A DNA stretch of 64,000 nt, taken from contig JAZQZZ010000044.1 of the NCBI GenBank assembly GCA_045634305.1, positions 36,134 to 100,133 on the forward strand, in the 5' to 3' direction. The translations under genes were made by a program, and so were the position numbers. Below the pieces are notes generated by a model, which was given only the letters and a program-made list of their open reading frames with translations, ran no database searches and was not told the origin of the DNA. The stretch comes from HGM04593 sp045634305. Its GTDB lineage: Bacteria; Bacteroidota; Bacteroidia; Bacteroidales; Bacteroidaceae. Positions within the stretch are counted from its first letter, which is position 1; each line of letters begins with the position of its first letter. This document shows positions 1-8,573 of this stretch, piece by piece.

Positions 1-499
1 TACACAACTCAACGGTTTTGTCGATGATGTTTTTAAGGTCTTTTTTCCAGAAATCCGGATCGGGAACAGTTCTATTATTAATTGATTTTGTTACATTGAA
101 TGAGTTTAATACATTGTCGAACAGATTCATATCCGCCTCACTTGGCAATGACGCTAATGATTGTGAGATGCAGAACTTACTACCCTCGTTATCCATAATT
201 GAGACATTCGCACTGACACCAAGCAGATACCAGTAGCGAGATACAAACTGGTAGGCTATCGAGTGAATCGTACCAATTGCGGCATTATCTATATTCATAG
301 CAGCCTCATAGAGTCCCTTCGAATATAGCGTAGAGCGCACCTTTTCACGAAGTTCCTTTGCTGCAGCCTCGGTAAAGGTTGTAAGAATAATCTGTTCAGC
401 TTGACACTTGCCTTCTGAAACCATACGGGCAATCTCCTGTGTCAAACTATATGTCTTGCCACTACCGGCACCAGCGCTTACAAATTTTGTGTTCTTCAT
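1..499 (-). CDS. UvrD/AddA-like helicase, N-terminal part (runs off window)
   Basis: Reading leftward from an ATG at 499, an open frame of 166 codons continues past base 1. The first residues are MKNTKFVSAGAGSGKTYSL, a Walker A motif of the UvrD/PcrA/AddA superfamily 1 helicases. It is followed by an ILTTFTEAAAKELREK segment (motif Ia region) and a GTIHSIAYQF segment, both typical of UvrD-type enzymes. The ATG sits one base after the TAG stop of the nuclease gene upstream in the transcript (501-3194), so the two are almost certainly cotranscribed and act together, as AddA and AddB do in double-strand-end processing. Only the N-terminal ATPase region is visible, so a C-terminal nuclease domain cannot be judged. 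The helicase family is clear; whether this is the housekeeping recombination enzyme or a defence variant is not. Confidence 0.85.
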   Translation of the reverse strand, partial: MKNTKFVSAGAGSGKTYSLTQEIARMVSEGKCQAEQIILTTFTEAAAKELREKVRSTLYSKGLYEAAMNIDNAAIGTIHSIAYQFVSRYWYLLGVSANVSIMDNEGSKFCISQSLASLPSEADMNLFDNVLNSFNVTKSINNRTVPDPDFWKKDLKNIIDKTVELC

Positions 500-500
500 A

Positions 501-3194
501 CTATTTCAAATTCTTATAACCTTTATCAAATTTATCCTCGCTGTATTTTTTGTTGTATACAGATAATGGGAACAGACCTTTATTGGCTTCTTGTTCGCCA
601 TATTCTCCGGTGCCAGCATCACAGCCCTCCACGCGTTCAATCTTACCGGCCTTGAGTTGCTCCCAACGCATTCGGTAACTATTAGCAGCCTCGTTCATAA
701 CATTGACATTTTTACGCTCGGTCTTTATTCCAATTATGTCCTGGTTGTCTGGCAGGATAAACTCATCTGCCGTAAGGATGGTGACATCGGGTAGCAAAAC
801 ATAGGCTACACGAACATTGGTATTCTTGCCGAACTCTTGCTTTGCCATATGACGATAGAACTCCAATTGCAGCGTGTGATTATTTTCTATGAGTTCTTTA
901 TAGAATTTGTGGCTTTGGCTGTACTTAAAGTCGAAGATAACCTTGCCTCCATTATCATCTTCAAGCAGCATATCTGCACGAGAGCCAAGTGTTACATTGT
1001 CACCGGCCTCTGCCCATTGGGCTTGATTAAAATCATACTCACAAGACTTTACGGTCAAGCCGTTGTCGATGATAACTTTAGCCAACCTGTCTAATGCCTC
1101 TTGCATCTTACTTTTTAGGCGTCGTAAATCAATTGCGTACTCTGGCAATCGGAGCAACAATCCCTTCTCGTTTACCGACTCCTCGAAGATAGTCTCGTAC
1201 TTCGTCTCGAAGTAGTCGCGAGCCTCTTTGATAGACTTGCCATCGAATACTTTCTCGATAATCAAGTGAGCCACATTGCCAAGCGTTCTATTCAAGTCTT
1301 GAGCCGATGGCATAGATTGGTCGTCAAGCTTAGCACATCTCTCACACACATAGGTAAATGGGTGTTGTATCAGTTGGCTAAGGCTTGAATAACTCTCGGC
1401 TTGCTTTGCATAGTCCTCGTAACGCTCGTGACGTTCCTTAAGCTTAACCAGCTCACCAAGTTCAACCAAGATTGGATTTCCGTTTTGATTGATTACCTGG
1501 CGGTCTGTAGTCGTGTACTCATCCGATAGAGACTTGTGTTGTACGATACTTTTCAGTCCACCCTCAATACGCTCATTGAGTTGCAATACGAGTGGATGGC
1601 GAGCAACCTTTTCGCCGTTGCACTTTTCAGCCTCGATGATAGTAAGGCTTCTGGCGTTGAGCAGAAGTCGTTGCATAGCAGTCTGGTTTATCAGAGTGTG
1701 CTGAGCACGACTATATGGCATTGCACCTGCAACCTCCACCTCTGAATACTCTGCATCGTTGAGTATCTCAAACGGGTATACGACAACTCCACTATCTTCG
1801 GCAGGAAACCAAACAACACTCTCTGCTATGTCGTGAAGATCTCCCATTGTAGCAATGGTTGTATGACTGCACACCTCTGCGTCATATTGAGTGTATGCGC
1901 TTGGCTGTGCAATATTTTTGCACCACAACTGCAAATCAAGGAAACTAAACTCGGCTGGAGTCTGTTCAAGCATCTTGATCAATGTTGTGCAGTAACTCTC
2001 AATAGAGGCTATCTGCTCTCTCACAATATCGTTGTAAGGGAAGTCCTCCATTGAGAGCAACGAGGTTGCCCACTTGCGAAGGTTGCCATTGAAGGCTTTG
2101 ACCTTCTCGACATCAATATCATCACTCTGAGGAATAGGTAGGAAAATGTCAACCTGCTTTGCGAACTTCTTCTGCTCTTTCTCGTCCTCATATGAAGCAA
2201 TATAATCACTCATTGCCTTGTTCCACTCAGCATTGTTAATTCCCCCTGACTCAGTCAATGCGTTACACAAAGCTTTTCTTAAACCTCTATCAATTGGGTT
2301 AATCGGCAGGTTCAACCACTCGATTATACGATGGATGTTGAGTGGATACTCAAACAAACCGTTACCGAGCATAAACAACTGAACAACCTGTGGAGAGCCT
2401 GCTGCCATAGACGAGCCAATAGTTGGCTTACCGAGCAGGCGTAAAGTGTTGTCAAAACGCTTTGGCTTTGAGCAGAAATAGACTGCTGAATTGTCAATAG
2501 GCTCTGTCGCAACATATCGAAGTGCATCGTCTTCGTTGGTAAACGATATGTAGCGGAAAGTATCGTCGTTATTATCAAGGACAACCTTGTCTTTTGCCTG
2601 TGTAATGATAGCCTCTTGAATCTTTCCAAGATTTCCTTCAGCGCAAGGCTTGTTTTCCGCACAATACTCAACCTCAACGCCAAACTCCTGCTGCTTTGCA
2701 AGGATGTAGGCGATATGTGGTTTTACCTCCTGCTCGTTACAGGTTACAACAACCTTAACCCCTTCGGATAGAATTCTACCAGCAGATGCAAGCTGGATAA
2801 GGGTATACCAGTAGTCAGCTTCACCCATAGGCATATTCTCTGGTTCAATATCGCGAAGAAGTGAGAGCTTAATGCTACTGCCACTATATGACTTCACATC
2901 CCACCCTACTTCAACAAGCGCATCTCTCCAAGCAAGTATAGTTCGGCTCATACCTGCAGAGTCTGTCTTAAATGACTCGTAGAATGGCGACGATGCATCT
3001 ACCTTACCCTGCATACAAGCGTGATAATAGGCAATGCGTTCCTCGTTAGCGACAGGACGATATGGCACACCTGCATAAAACAAAAGTCTCTGTAATAGTT
3101 GTACATCTCCACAATAAATATTGCCGAACTCCACATCGCTTGCTGCTTTTCGATATGGTGAAGATGAATAGGCTGGGTTGTAATAAAGAGTCAT
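501..3194 (-). CDS. AddB-like PD-(D/E)XK nuclease family protein (897 aa)
   Basis: This is a large protein whose C-terminal quarter carries a RecB-family nuclease signature: GNVAHLIIEKVF (motif I helix), then LGSRADMLLED and VIFDFKYS, giving the D...D-x-K acidic-lysine core. A QLEFYRHMA segment (the Q-x3-Y motif) follows at about residue 790. The N-terminal part is divergent and looks like the inactivated helicase-like region of AddB proteins. The gene ends one base before the start of a UvrD/AddA-like helicase, so the pair is AddAB-like. Known AddAB enzymes resect DNA ends; similar helicase-nuclease pairs also occur in defence islands. Start ATG at 3194; the LRR gene upstream in the transcript ends 62 bp away at 3257, so they may share a message. 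Confidence 0.75.
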   Translation of the reverse strand: MTLYYNPAYSSSPYRKAASDVEFGNIYCGDVQLLQRLLFYAGVPYRPVANEERIAYYHACMQGKVDASSPFYESFKTDSAGMSRTILAWRDALVEVGWDVKSYSGSSIKLSLLRDIEPENMPMGEADYWYTLIQLASAGRILSEGVKVVVTCNEQEVKPHIAYILAKQQEFGVEVEYCAENKPCAEGNLGKIQEAIITQAKDKVVLDNNDDTFRYISFTNEDDALRYVATEPIDNSAVYFCSKPKRFDNTLRLLGKPTIGSSMAAGSPQVVQLFMLGNGLFEYPLNIHRIIEWLNLPINPIDRGLRKALCNALTESGGINNAEWNKAMSDYIASYEDEKEQKKFAKQVDIFLPIPQSDDIDVEKVKAFNGNLRKWATSLLSMEDFPYNDIVREQIASIESYCTTLIKMLEQTPAEFSFLDLQLWCKNIAQPSAYTQYDAEVCSHTTIATMGDLHDIAESVVWFPAEDSGVVVYPFEILNDAEYSEVEVAGAMPYSRAQHTLINQTAMQRLLLNARSLTIIEAEKCNGEKVARHPLVLQLNERIEGGLKSIVQHKSLSDEYTTTDRQVINQNGNPILVELGELVKLKERHERYEDYAKQAESYSSLSQLIQHPFTYVCERCAKLDDQSMPSAQDLNRTLGNVAHLIIEKVFDGKSIKEARDYFETKYETIFEESVNEKGLLLRLPEYAIDLRRLKSKMQEALDRLAKVIIDNGLTVKSCEYDFNQAQWAEAGDNVTLGSRADMLLEDDNGGKVIFDFKYSQSHKFYKELIENNHTLQLEFYRHMAKQEFGKNTNVRVAYVLLPDVTILTADEFILPDNQDIIGIKTERKNVNVMNEAANSYRMRWEQLKAGKIERVEGCDAGTGEYGEQEANKGLFPLSVYNKKYSEDKFDKGYKNLK

Positions 3195-3256
3195 ATTGTT
3201 TGTTTTTTAATTTTCCAGGATTGTAAGGAAGAAACTATTCATATGCATAGTGAAGT

Positions 3257-4468
3257 CTAGCATTCTAGCTTTGTTTTTGTTTTCTTTTCGGGTGCGAGTT
3301 CTACAATTTTGTCGTGCAACTCTTCGGGGAGACGTTCCTTGTAATAGTCGGCTTTCTTGGCTGGAACATAGATTGCTGTGAGCGCTGTGCAGTCATCAAA
3401 AGCACATTCATCAATCTTCGTTACCGACCCGAGGAAAGTGATGCTCTCAAGCGAGCAGCTGTAGAAAGCACACTCGCCAATCTCTGTTACCGACTCGGGA
3501 ATTACAATACTCACAAGCGAATTACAACAAACACCGAAAGCGTTATCTCCAATCACCGTTACCGATTCGGGAATAATTGTTGATTTGCAGCCACAAATAA
3601 GAGTGTTAGTTTTTGTTTCGATTATAGCATTACAACACTCTCGAGAATCATACACAGGATTACCCTCTGCCACAACAATACTTTTGAGCGAGGTGCAACC
3701 GATAAAGGCTGAATCTCCAATACTTGTTACCGACTCGGGAATAGTGACACTCTTAAGCGAGGGGCAACCGATAAAGGCTGAATCTCCAATACTTGTTACT
3801 GACTCAGAAATAGTGATACTCTCGAGCGAAGAGCAATCATAGAAAGCGGCATCTCCAATATCCCTTACAGACTCAGGAATTATAATACTCTTGAGCGAGG
3901 AACAACCATAGAAAGCACCCTCTCCAATCTTCGTTACTAACTCAGGAACTATAATACTCTTGAGCGAGGAACAACCATAGAAAGCATACTCTCCAATCTT
4001 CGTTACTAACTCAGGAACTATAATACTCTTAAGTGAGGTACAGCCATAGAAAGCACCCTTTCCAATCTCATTTACTGACTCAGGAACTATAATACTCTTA
4101 AGTGAGGTACAGCCATAGAAAGCGTCATCTCCAATTTTCCTTACAGACTCAGGAATTATAATACTCTTAAGTGAGGTACATTCTAAGAAAGCCCCTCTCC
4201 TAATCGCCCATACGCTAGTAGGCATCTCAATGCTCTCAAGTGATGAACAAGCGCAGAAAGCCCCCTCTCCAATCTCCTCTACTGACTCAGGAATAGTGAT
4301 ACTCTTGAGTGAGATGCAGCCTCCGAAGGCATGCCATCCAATCACCTTTACCGACTCGGGAATAGTTACACTCTTAAGCAAGGTGCAACCTGCAAAAGCA
4401 TACGACCCAATCTCGGTTGTTCCTTCGGGAATGATGGCTACACCATCCTTAATCTCAAATTTTGCCAT
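3257..4468 (-). CDS. BspA-type leucine-rich-repeat protein (403 aa)
   Basis: Almost the whole protein is built of about 15 copies of a 23-residue repeat with the pattern SLKSIxIPESVxxIGxxAFxGCx, the LRR_5/BspA (Treponema pallidum-type) family. No signal peptide is visible: it starts MAKFEIKDGVAIIPEG, so a cytoplasmic location is likely, unlike the secreted adhesins of this family. The C-terminus ends in a charged tail (APEKKTKTKLEC). Several central repeats are nearly identical at DNA level, which implies recent repeat expansion. In this position it may be a recognition or accessory protein of the surrounding island, but nothing in the sequence fixes a function. Confidence 0.85.
   Translation of the reverse strand: MAKFEIKDGVAIIPEGTTEIGSYAFAGCTLLKSVTIPESVKVIGWHAFGGCISLKSITIPESVEEIGEGAFCACSSLESIEMPTSVWAIRRGAFLECTSLKSIIIPESVRKIGDDAFYGCTSLKSIIVPESVNEIGKGAFYGCTSLKSIIVPELVTKIGEYAFYGCSSLKSIIVPELVTKIGEGAFYGCSSLKSIIIPESVRDIGDAAFYDCSSLESITISESVTSIGDSAFIGCPSLKSVTIPESVTSIGDSAFIGCTSLKSIVVAEGNPVYDSRECCNAIIETKTNTLICGCKSTIIPESVTVIGDNAFGVCCNSLVSIVIPESVTEIGECAFYSCSLESITFLGSVTKIDECAFDDCTALTAIYVPAKKADYYKERLPEELHDKIVELAPEKKTKTKLEC
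3882..4157 (-). repeat. 69-bp tandem repeat units in the LRR gene
   Basis: Within the LRR gene, four consecutive 69-bp units begin at about 3882, 3951, 4020 and 4089. Neighbouring units differ at only a few positions (for example the 3882 and 3951 units). They encode the 23-residue LRR motif. Such identity points to recent slippage or unequal exchange. Confidence 0.8.
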
Positions 4469-4588
4469 AATATTACTAGTATAATTATATATGTTTTTAC
4501 ATATGGTAAAAATAGTAAAAAAAAATTACCCTCCAAAATCGGGAGCTATAAAGCATCCTTCAAAGAGTGGTTGTGCGCGACACCCCTT

Positions 4589-4987
4589 TTACATTAAAAT
4601 TTGATCCAGATGTCGTTTCGCTTTTTTCAATTGAACTGATAGATACTCATAATCTTTATCGTACCACTCTTTTGGACCTTCTTCTTCAAGTACGCTATCA
4701 ATCCTACTAAAATGCCATGAAAATGCATTAAAGCAATTGTCGGTTTCTTCAATATTATCAACAATGTCCTTGTTCTGTGGGTCATTCCAGAAACTATCAT
4801 CAAAAAATATAGGCTCCAATTGCTCAGATAGTTTGTCAATCCGCTCCACGATGTCTCTTAATTCATATAGCAGGGCAAAACTATCCTCCCAAATAATCGG
4901 GCAGAACTCCAAGCTGTCCACCTTCTCGATTATCGCATCCAGCTCTTGAGCTACCTGCTTAACTAGTTCTAAATGATTTACTGACAT
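4589..4987 (-). CDS. Hypothetical acidic helical protein (132 aa)
   Basis: I do not recognise this protein. It is acidic and largely helical, starting MSVNHLELVKQVAQELDAII, with heptad-like Leu/Ile spacing suggesting coiled coils, and ending in a basic stretch (QLKKAKRHLDQILM). It has no signal peptide, membrane segment or catalytic motif that I can see. It lies 120 bp upstream of the LRR gene on the same strand and follows a run of small orphan genes of the island. Small acidic cytoplasmic proteins in such clusters are often immunity or antitoxin-like partners, but that is only a guess from context. Confidence 0.6.
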   Translation of the reverse strand: MSVNHLELVKQVAQELDAIIEKVDSLEFCPIIWEDSFALLYELRDIVERIDKLSEQLEPIFFDDSFWNDPQNKDIVDNIEETDNCFNAFSWHFSRIDSVLEEEGPKEWYDKDYEYLSVQLKKAKRHLDQILM

Positions 4988-5153
4988 AACTATTGGGGAT
5001 TTATGTTAATAGTTTACTATCAAATTTTCATTTATAGTTCTTTATGTTTTGCACGAGAATCTTAACAAATCGGTAAGGTAGAGATTACAGAGAATAGCTT
5101 TGAATTATAATCCATATTTATATTTTTAGAGTGTAAAAAACAATAAAACTTCG

Positions 5154-5327
5154 CTAGTCTTTCTTTTTTCCTCTCAAAAGTAACCCAATGAACTGAAATG
5201 GCAGTGTCAGGCAATAGCCCATAAATCCAAGAAGTGCCACTATATCAATACAAGCAGACCTAATAGCCGCCGCAAACCCAAAGTTCTCATACATCCATTT
5301 GATGCGCTCTATGTTTAACATAGGCAT
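5154..5327 (-). CDS. Small membrane protein (57 aa)
   Basis: ATG at 5327, TAG stop at 5154-5156. It starts MPMLNIERIKWMYENFGFAA and has one long hydrophobic stretch (IDIVALLGFMGYCLTLPFQF then IGLLL) ending in a basic tail RGKKKD, which suggests a single-pass inner-membrane peptide with the positive tail in the cytoplasm. It begins 11 bp after the 106-aa gene upstream in the transcript. A second in-frame ATG lies two codons downstream. No family recognised; it could be a small effector or an anchor. Confidence 0.5.
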   Translation of the reverse strand: MPMLNIERIKWMYENFGFAAAIRSACIDIVALLGFMGYCLTLPFQFIGLLLRGKKKD

Positions 5328-5338
5328 AATGTTGTTAA

Positions 5339-5659
5339 TTAGATAAGGTCCATAAATTCGTACGGAATATTAACCTCGTGCTCAAAGTCCAACTTATCTA
5401 CTTCAGGCTTTCCGCAAGACCTAAGATACTCGTTATAAGTCTCAAGCGTTGCTTTGTAACACGCCTTATCCAGGATATCGTAAATATCGGGATATGTCTC
5501 TTTTAGACATAACCGTTCCACGTCAAGATAGCCAGCATACATAATTAACCTTATGAGATTGCCGGCTTGCTCATCGTCAAGCTCAACCTCCCCACACCAC
5601 TCATCCGACCAATCCTGATCTTCGAGGTACAATTCACCGTATACAGTCAATTTTCTCAT
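5339..5659 (-). CDS. Hypothetical acidic protein (106 aa)
   Basis: I chose the ATG at 5659 (MRKLTVYGELYLEDQDWSDE) because the longer frame only adds residues that overlap the PfkB remnant and its leader. The protein is strongly acidic and rich in Tyr/Leu, with no recognised domain: a short beta-like start and then helical segments such as EQAGNLIRLIMYAGYL. It lies between the 30-codon PfkB remnant and a small membrane protein, at the distal end of the ART-NADAR gene train. It may be an immunity-like or regulatory protein; function unknown. Confidence 0.55.
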   Translation of the reverse strand: MRKLTVYGELYLEDQDWSDEWCGEVELDDEQAGNLIRLIMYAGYLDVERLCLKETYPDIYDILDKACYKATLETYNEYLRSCGKPEVDKLDFEHEVNIPYEFMDLI

Positions 5660-5678
5660 AGCTATTTGTCGTTTTTTA

Positions 5679-5771
5679 TTATAGTTTACCCACAACAAAA
5701 CCATTGGGATAGTCGCGGGTTACAATGGTATCAAGAGCAAAGTTTCCACTAAGCAAGCATTTCTTCTTCAT
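5679..5771 (-). pseudogene. 5' remnant of a second PfkB kinase gene (30 codons)
   Basis: Reading leftward from ATG at 5771, the frame gives MKKKCLLSGNFALDTIVTRD and then YPNGFVVGKL before a TAA. This matches 27 of the first 30 residues of the intact PfkB gene at 6996-7934. Its ATG overlaps the TGA of NADAR2 (ATGA). It is therefore the head of a second PfkB copy, lost after about 30 codons. It shows that the ART-NADAR-PfkB group was once present twice. It could still be translated as a short peptide, but is best read as a relic. Confidence 0.85.
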
Positions 5772-6391
5772 AATATCATTTTATTATATTCTTTCAATAC
5801 AGATATAAACTCAAAAGCATCATCAGGCAAGATGTATTCCAAGCTTCCATGCTCACGCAGTTCCATAAGCAATCTACCAAGCAGATTGGGACCCACATAT
5901 TCTTCTCCGATAAGTTTTACGCCCCAGGCATCAGCATTTTTCTTTGGGAAACTACTTTGGTCTTCAACAATGTAGTACCCCTCACTCTTTTTCAACATCA
6001 TGCGGAACTCCTCACATTGCTCATGTTTTGTTTGTAGGCAGAACTTCATCGCATCAACAACCATTTCTCCCCAATCTTCACGTCGATACTCTTTTTCATA
6101 GCTTTTTACAGTCCGCTTTATCTGGTGGCACACCTTTCTATTATTAGTAATGCCTTGAGTAATACGTCCTATAATGTCTGCATTTTTAAATTTCATAAGT
6201 TGAAAGAGTTCTTCGCTACTTTTAAAAGTGACATCATCAACAAGGAGCGGAGTTTTTGCAAAATTGCAGAATACTCCCCATTCGTCATCAATCTTATGAA
6301 TGGTTATACATTTCGAGGCAGGATAACTCTGTACACCATAGTATTGAGGATAAAACTCTTTTATAAAATGTGTAATGCTATAGAAACTCAT
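5768..6391 (-). CDS. NADAR (YbiA/DUF1768) family protein, copy 2 (207 aa)
   Basis: The protein has the NADAR pattern: an early WGVFCNFAKTPLLVDDVTF (the W/F-S/C-N-F region), then KSSEELFQLMKF (the family's S-x-E-x-x-x-Q helix), later REDWGEMVVDAMKFCLQTKH (W...M..A...K) and NLLGRLLMELRE near the end. NADAR enzymes were first linked computationally to NAD/ADP-ribose and later shown to remove ADP-ribose from guanine in DNA. The start overlaps the end of ART2 by 4 bp (ATGA), a coupled arrangement like a toxin-antitoxin pair. By sequence it is clearly paralogous to NADAR1 at 8574-9188. Inferred role: reversing the modification made by the neighbouring ART. Confidence 0.85.
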   Translation of the reverse strand: MSFYSITHFIKEFYPQYYGVQSYPASKCITIHKIDDEWGVFCNFAKTPLLVDDVTFKSSEELFQLMKFKNADIIGRITQGITNNRKVCHQIKRTVKSYEKEYRREDWGEMVVDAMKFCLQTKHEQCEEFRMMLKKSEGYYIVEDQSSFPKKNADAWGVKLIGEEYVGPNLLGRLLMELREHGSLEYILPDDAFEFISVLKEYNKMIL

Positions 6392-6984
6392 AATACAACC
6401 TCCCTTTGCGAGCCGGGAATCAATTTATTCTTTTCGTCAATATCGACCTGCTCTATTTTCAGAATCCTTATCTTTTTCTCATTGAGCACAGCACGGTTGG
6501 TATCACCGTCGGGCTTTGTTTGGGATTGTGGCCACACAAGATAGTCCACACCAATCTCGTCGAGGAACTTAGATGCTGCATTTTCGGCTGCCGCATCGGC
6601 TTTGCCCATCATCTTTTTCACCGTTCCGCGCTGACATGTCAACAGGTTGCCAAGGTATTTGCGGAACAGTTTGCCAACCGCCTTCACCTCGTCGGGTACA
6701 GCCTCGCCAATAGCCTTTTCACACCTTTCAACTACAGACATGCTAACCGGCTTACATGAAAACAGATGGTTGTCGTCCTTTATTTCCGGAACTTCGACCG
6801 TGTAGACATAGATTTCATTGCAGCCGTTTGCCTTGGCTGCCTTGGCTGCATAAAGCGCGGCAGTTGCATAGCTCGATGTCACATATATGCCTTGACCGAA
6901 CTTTGACTTACCCTCGCCTGTTCCCAAGAACGAGAGAGAGAACTCCTTGAACAAACGGCAAGTTCCATGATAGAATTTTTCCAT
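6388..6984 (-). CDS. ADP-ribosyltransferase-fold protein, copy 2 (198 aa)
   Basis: The N-terminus MEKFYHGTCRLFKEF contains the YHG motif of the H-Y-E class of ADP-ribosyltransferases (the His that binds NAD). FGQGIYVTSSYATAALYAAK supplies the second conserved Tyr region (G-x-Y-x-T with a following Ala/Tyr helix), as in DUF3990 and ART-PolyVal-like proteins. The C-terminal strand region (VDYLVWPQSQTKPDG, then NRAVLNEKKIRILKI) lies where the catalytic Glu is usually found; here Gln or Asn occupy the likely positions. It is similar in length and layout to ART1 (9191-9751). It precedes NADAR2 with a 4-bp overlap and follows PfkB by 11 bp. Predicted to use NAD to modify a target; target unknown. 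Confidence 0.75.
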   Translation of the reverse strand: MEKFYHGTCRLFKEFSLSFLGTGEGKSKFGQGIYVTSSYATAALYAAKAAKANGCNEIYVYTVEVPEIKDDNHLFSCKPVSMSVVERCEKAIGEAVPDEVKAVGKLFRKYLGNLLTCQRGTVKKMMGKADAAAENAASKFLDEIGVDYLVWPQSQTKPDGDTNRAVLNEKKIRILKIEQVDIDEKNKLIPGSQREVVL

Positions 6985-6995
6985 AATATATTACT

Positions 6996-7934
6996 TTATA
7001 GTTTATTTTGTGCATCAATCATCCCTTTGCTACCCATGTAGGAGACTGAACGTGATGCTGTACTGCAAGCAATCTCCAGGCACTCGCGAACAGAGTCCAC
7101 GGTCATCAGCGCGACAGAGAGCATATCCTTCTCACACAAACAGGCAATGAACTGGCTTGTTGTCCAATCGCCGGCACCCTCCCAGTCCACGACATTATCA
7201 TTGGGGACAGGGGAAACCTTTACCCATCCCTGTCCGCAGAGATTGAACTCAAGCCCCTCAGCACCCATTGTGCGGATAAAGAGTTTGTCACTATTATTGG
7301 CAACGAAATCCAGGTCGCTCACCTTCTCGTGGCTGAACTTTATGATATCGCTAACCTCTACAGCTTTAAGGAACTTTGCCTTTTCGGCATCGCTCTCGGG
7401 CTCAAAATAGACCAGAGTCCCTTTTCTACGCAGTTCACTTGCCAGATAGCGCAAGCCGGCCTCTGCTGCATCAAAGAAGAAAACATCGGGGGTAAAGTCA
7501 AGCTTTTCAATAAATGCCGGAGCCTCATCGCGAACGCGCAGGAAGCGGCGTCTTGGGAAACGGCTACCGGGAGATGTTGCCCTGAACGAGGCCGTGTGCT
7601 CGCCCGTCATCTTGTCGCGTTTGTGAGTACAGCGCAGGAGTGTCGTCCCGCCTGCAGCACTATTCTCTACAAAACGGACATCGGCACCATATCTACGCAA
7701 ATCATCCTTGATTTTCAATCCTTGTTCCGACAGGTCGAGGTGAGCAATCGGGAAAGACTCAACACCAAGATATGGGAGTATGGCAGCTACATTTCCGCAA
7801 GTATTTCCAACGCACTCTGTTACAATTGTCTCGGTAAACTTGTTGGTTTTACCAACGACAAACCCGTTAGGGTAGTCACGCGTCACGATGGTATCGAGAG
7901 CAAAATTTCCGCCCAACAAACATCTCTTCTTCAT
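6996..7934 (-). CDS. PfkB-family sugar/nucleoside kinase (312 aa)
   Basis: Start MKKRCLLGGNFALDTIVTRD has the N-terminal GG-N-x-x-D feature of PfkB/ribokinase proteins. The C-terminal signature is VVDWEGAGDWTTSQFI, where GAGD provides the anion hole and catalytic Asp of the family (usual form D-T-x-G-A-G-D). The length is normal for ribokinase-like enzymes. It is embedded between the acidic protein (20-bp gap) and ART2 (11-bp gap), so it belongs to the ADP-ribose cassette. Inference: it may phosphorylate a ribose or nucleoside product of NAD or ADP-ribose breakdown, or prepare a modified nucleotide. The substrate cannot be read from the sequence. A truncated second copy exists at 5679-5771. 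Confidence 0.8.
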   Translation of the reverse strand: MKKRCLLGGNFALDTIVTRDYPNGFVVGKTNKFTETIVTECVGNTCGNVAAILPYLGVESFPIAHLDLSEQGLKIKDDLRRYGADVRFVENSAAGGTTLLRCTHKRDKMTGEHTASFRATSPGSRFPRRRFLRVRDEAPAFIEKLDFTPDVFFFDAAEAGLRYLASELRRKGTLVYFEPESDAEKAKFLKAVEVSDIIKFSHEKVSDLDFVANNSDKLFIRTMGAEGLEFNLCGQGWVKVSPVPNDNVVDWEGAGDWTTSQFIACLCEKDMLSVALMTVDSVRECLEIACSTASRSVSYMGSKGMIDAQNKL

Positions 7935-7954
7935 GATTTTCCGTTTTTTATGGT

Positions 7955-8566
7955 TCAGTCCCGATTGTTCAGGAAAATGGTATAATTCATTTCGCTCTCG
8001 CAGCAGGCTTCATACAGATCCACCCCTAATCGTTCTGCGGCAAAACCATGACCTTGTTCGCGTATCCAGTTATAGTATTCGTCCATATCGTATCTTATTT
8101 CATCATCGCCGTCATAATCATCTTCATCCCAATCCTCATCGTCCCAAAAATCATCACCCTCCTCTTCATTTTCTTCCTCCTCAACTTCGTCACAATCACT
8201 GCAGTCAGAATCATCATCTTCATCCTCTAGTATCGTCGGCGTATAGATTCCGCTTTCTATGTCTTCCTTTATGGCCTCGGAAAGGCATTCGCCAAGATCC
8301 TCATTACCAGCCTCATTCAGCCAATATTCCTCAACCATATAATCGCACTTCTCCTCCAATTGCTCATGAAGTGATTGCAATGCAGTTTCTCCATTTTCAA
8401 TAGCCTGCGCAATGACTTTAGATGAAATTTCCTCTGTTCCAAAACCGCGTAGTGCCTTCAATACTTCGTCATTGACCTCAACCTCAATAACCTCCTTGCT
8501 GTCATAGCTGCAACCACAGCAACCATAGCCATAAAAAGCCTCCAACTTAACTTTTATCTTTGTCAT
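7955..8566 (-). CDS. Highly acidic Cys-containing orphan protein (203 aa)
   Basis: I do not recognise a family. The first 30 residues hold a cluster of cysteines (FYGYGCCGCSYDSKE), followed by a helical middle. At about residues 110-160 there is an extreme Asp/Glu run with interspersed Cys, Trp and Tyr. The C-terminal 40 residues (NWIREQGHGFAAERLGVDLY...) look like a folded helix-rich tail. The gene lies 7 bp after NADAR1 and 20 bp before PfkB, so it is part of the same operon. Acidic stretches of this kind are found in DNA mimics and in antitoxins that mask basic surfaces; the Cys cluster could bind a metal. These are inferences only. Confidence 0.65.
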   Translation of the reverse strand: MTKIKVKLEAFYGYGCCGCSYDSKEVIEVEVNDEVLKALRGFGTEEISSKVIAQAIENGETALQSLHEQLEEKCDYMVEEYWLNEAGNEDLGECLSEAIKEDIESGIYTPTILEDEDDDSDCSDCDEVEEEENEEEGDDFWDDEDWDEDDYDGDDEIRYDMDEYYNWIREQGHGFAAERLGVDLYEACCESEMNYTIFLNNRD

Positions 8567-8573
8567 ACAAACT

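Noticed and set aside
3882..4157. CRISPR array
   Set aside because: The 69-bp repeats are coding LRR units without spacers. No CRISPR array or Cas gene was found in the window.
7888..8403. Plus-strand frame rich in His and Pro opposite the acidic gene
   Set aside because: It is the antisense shadow of the Asp/Glu-coding run of the minus-strand gene, with no start site or family.
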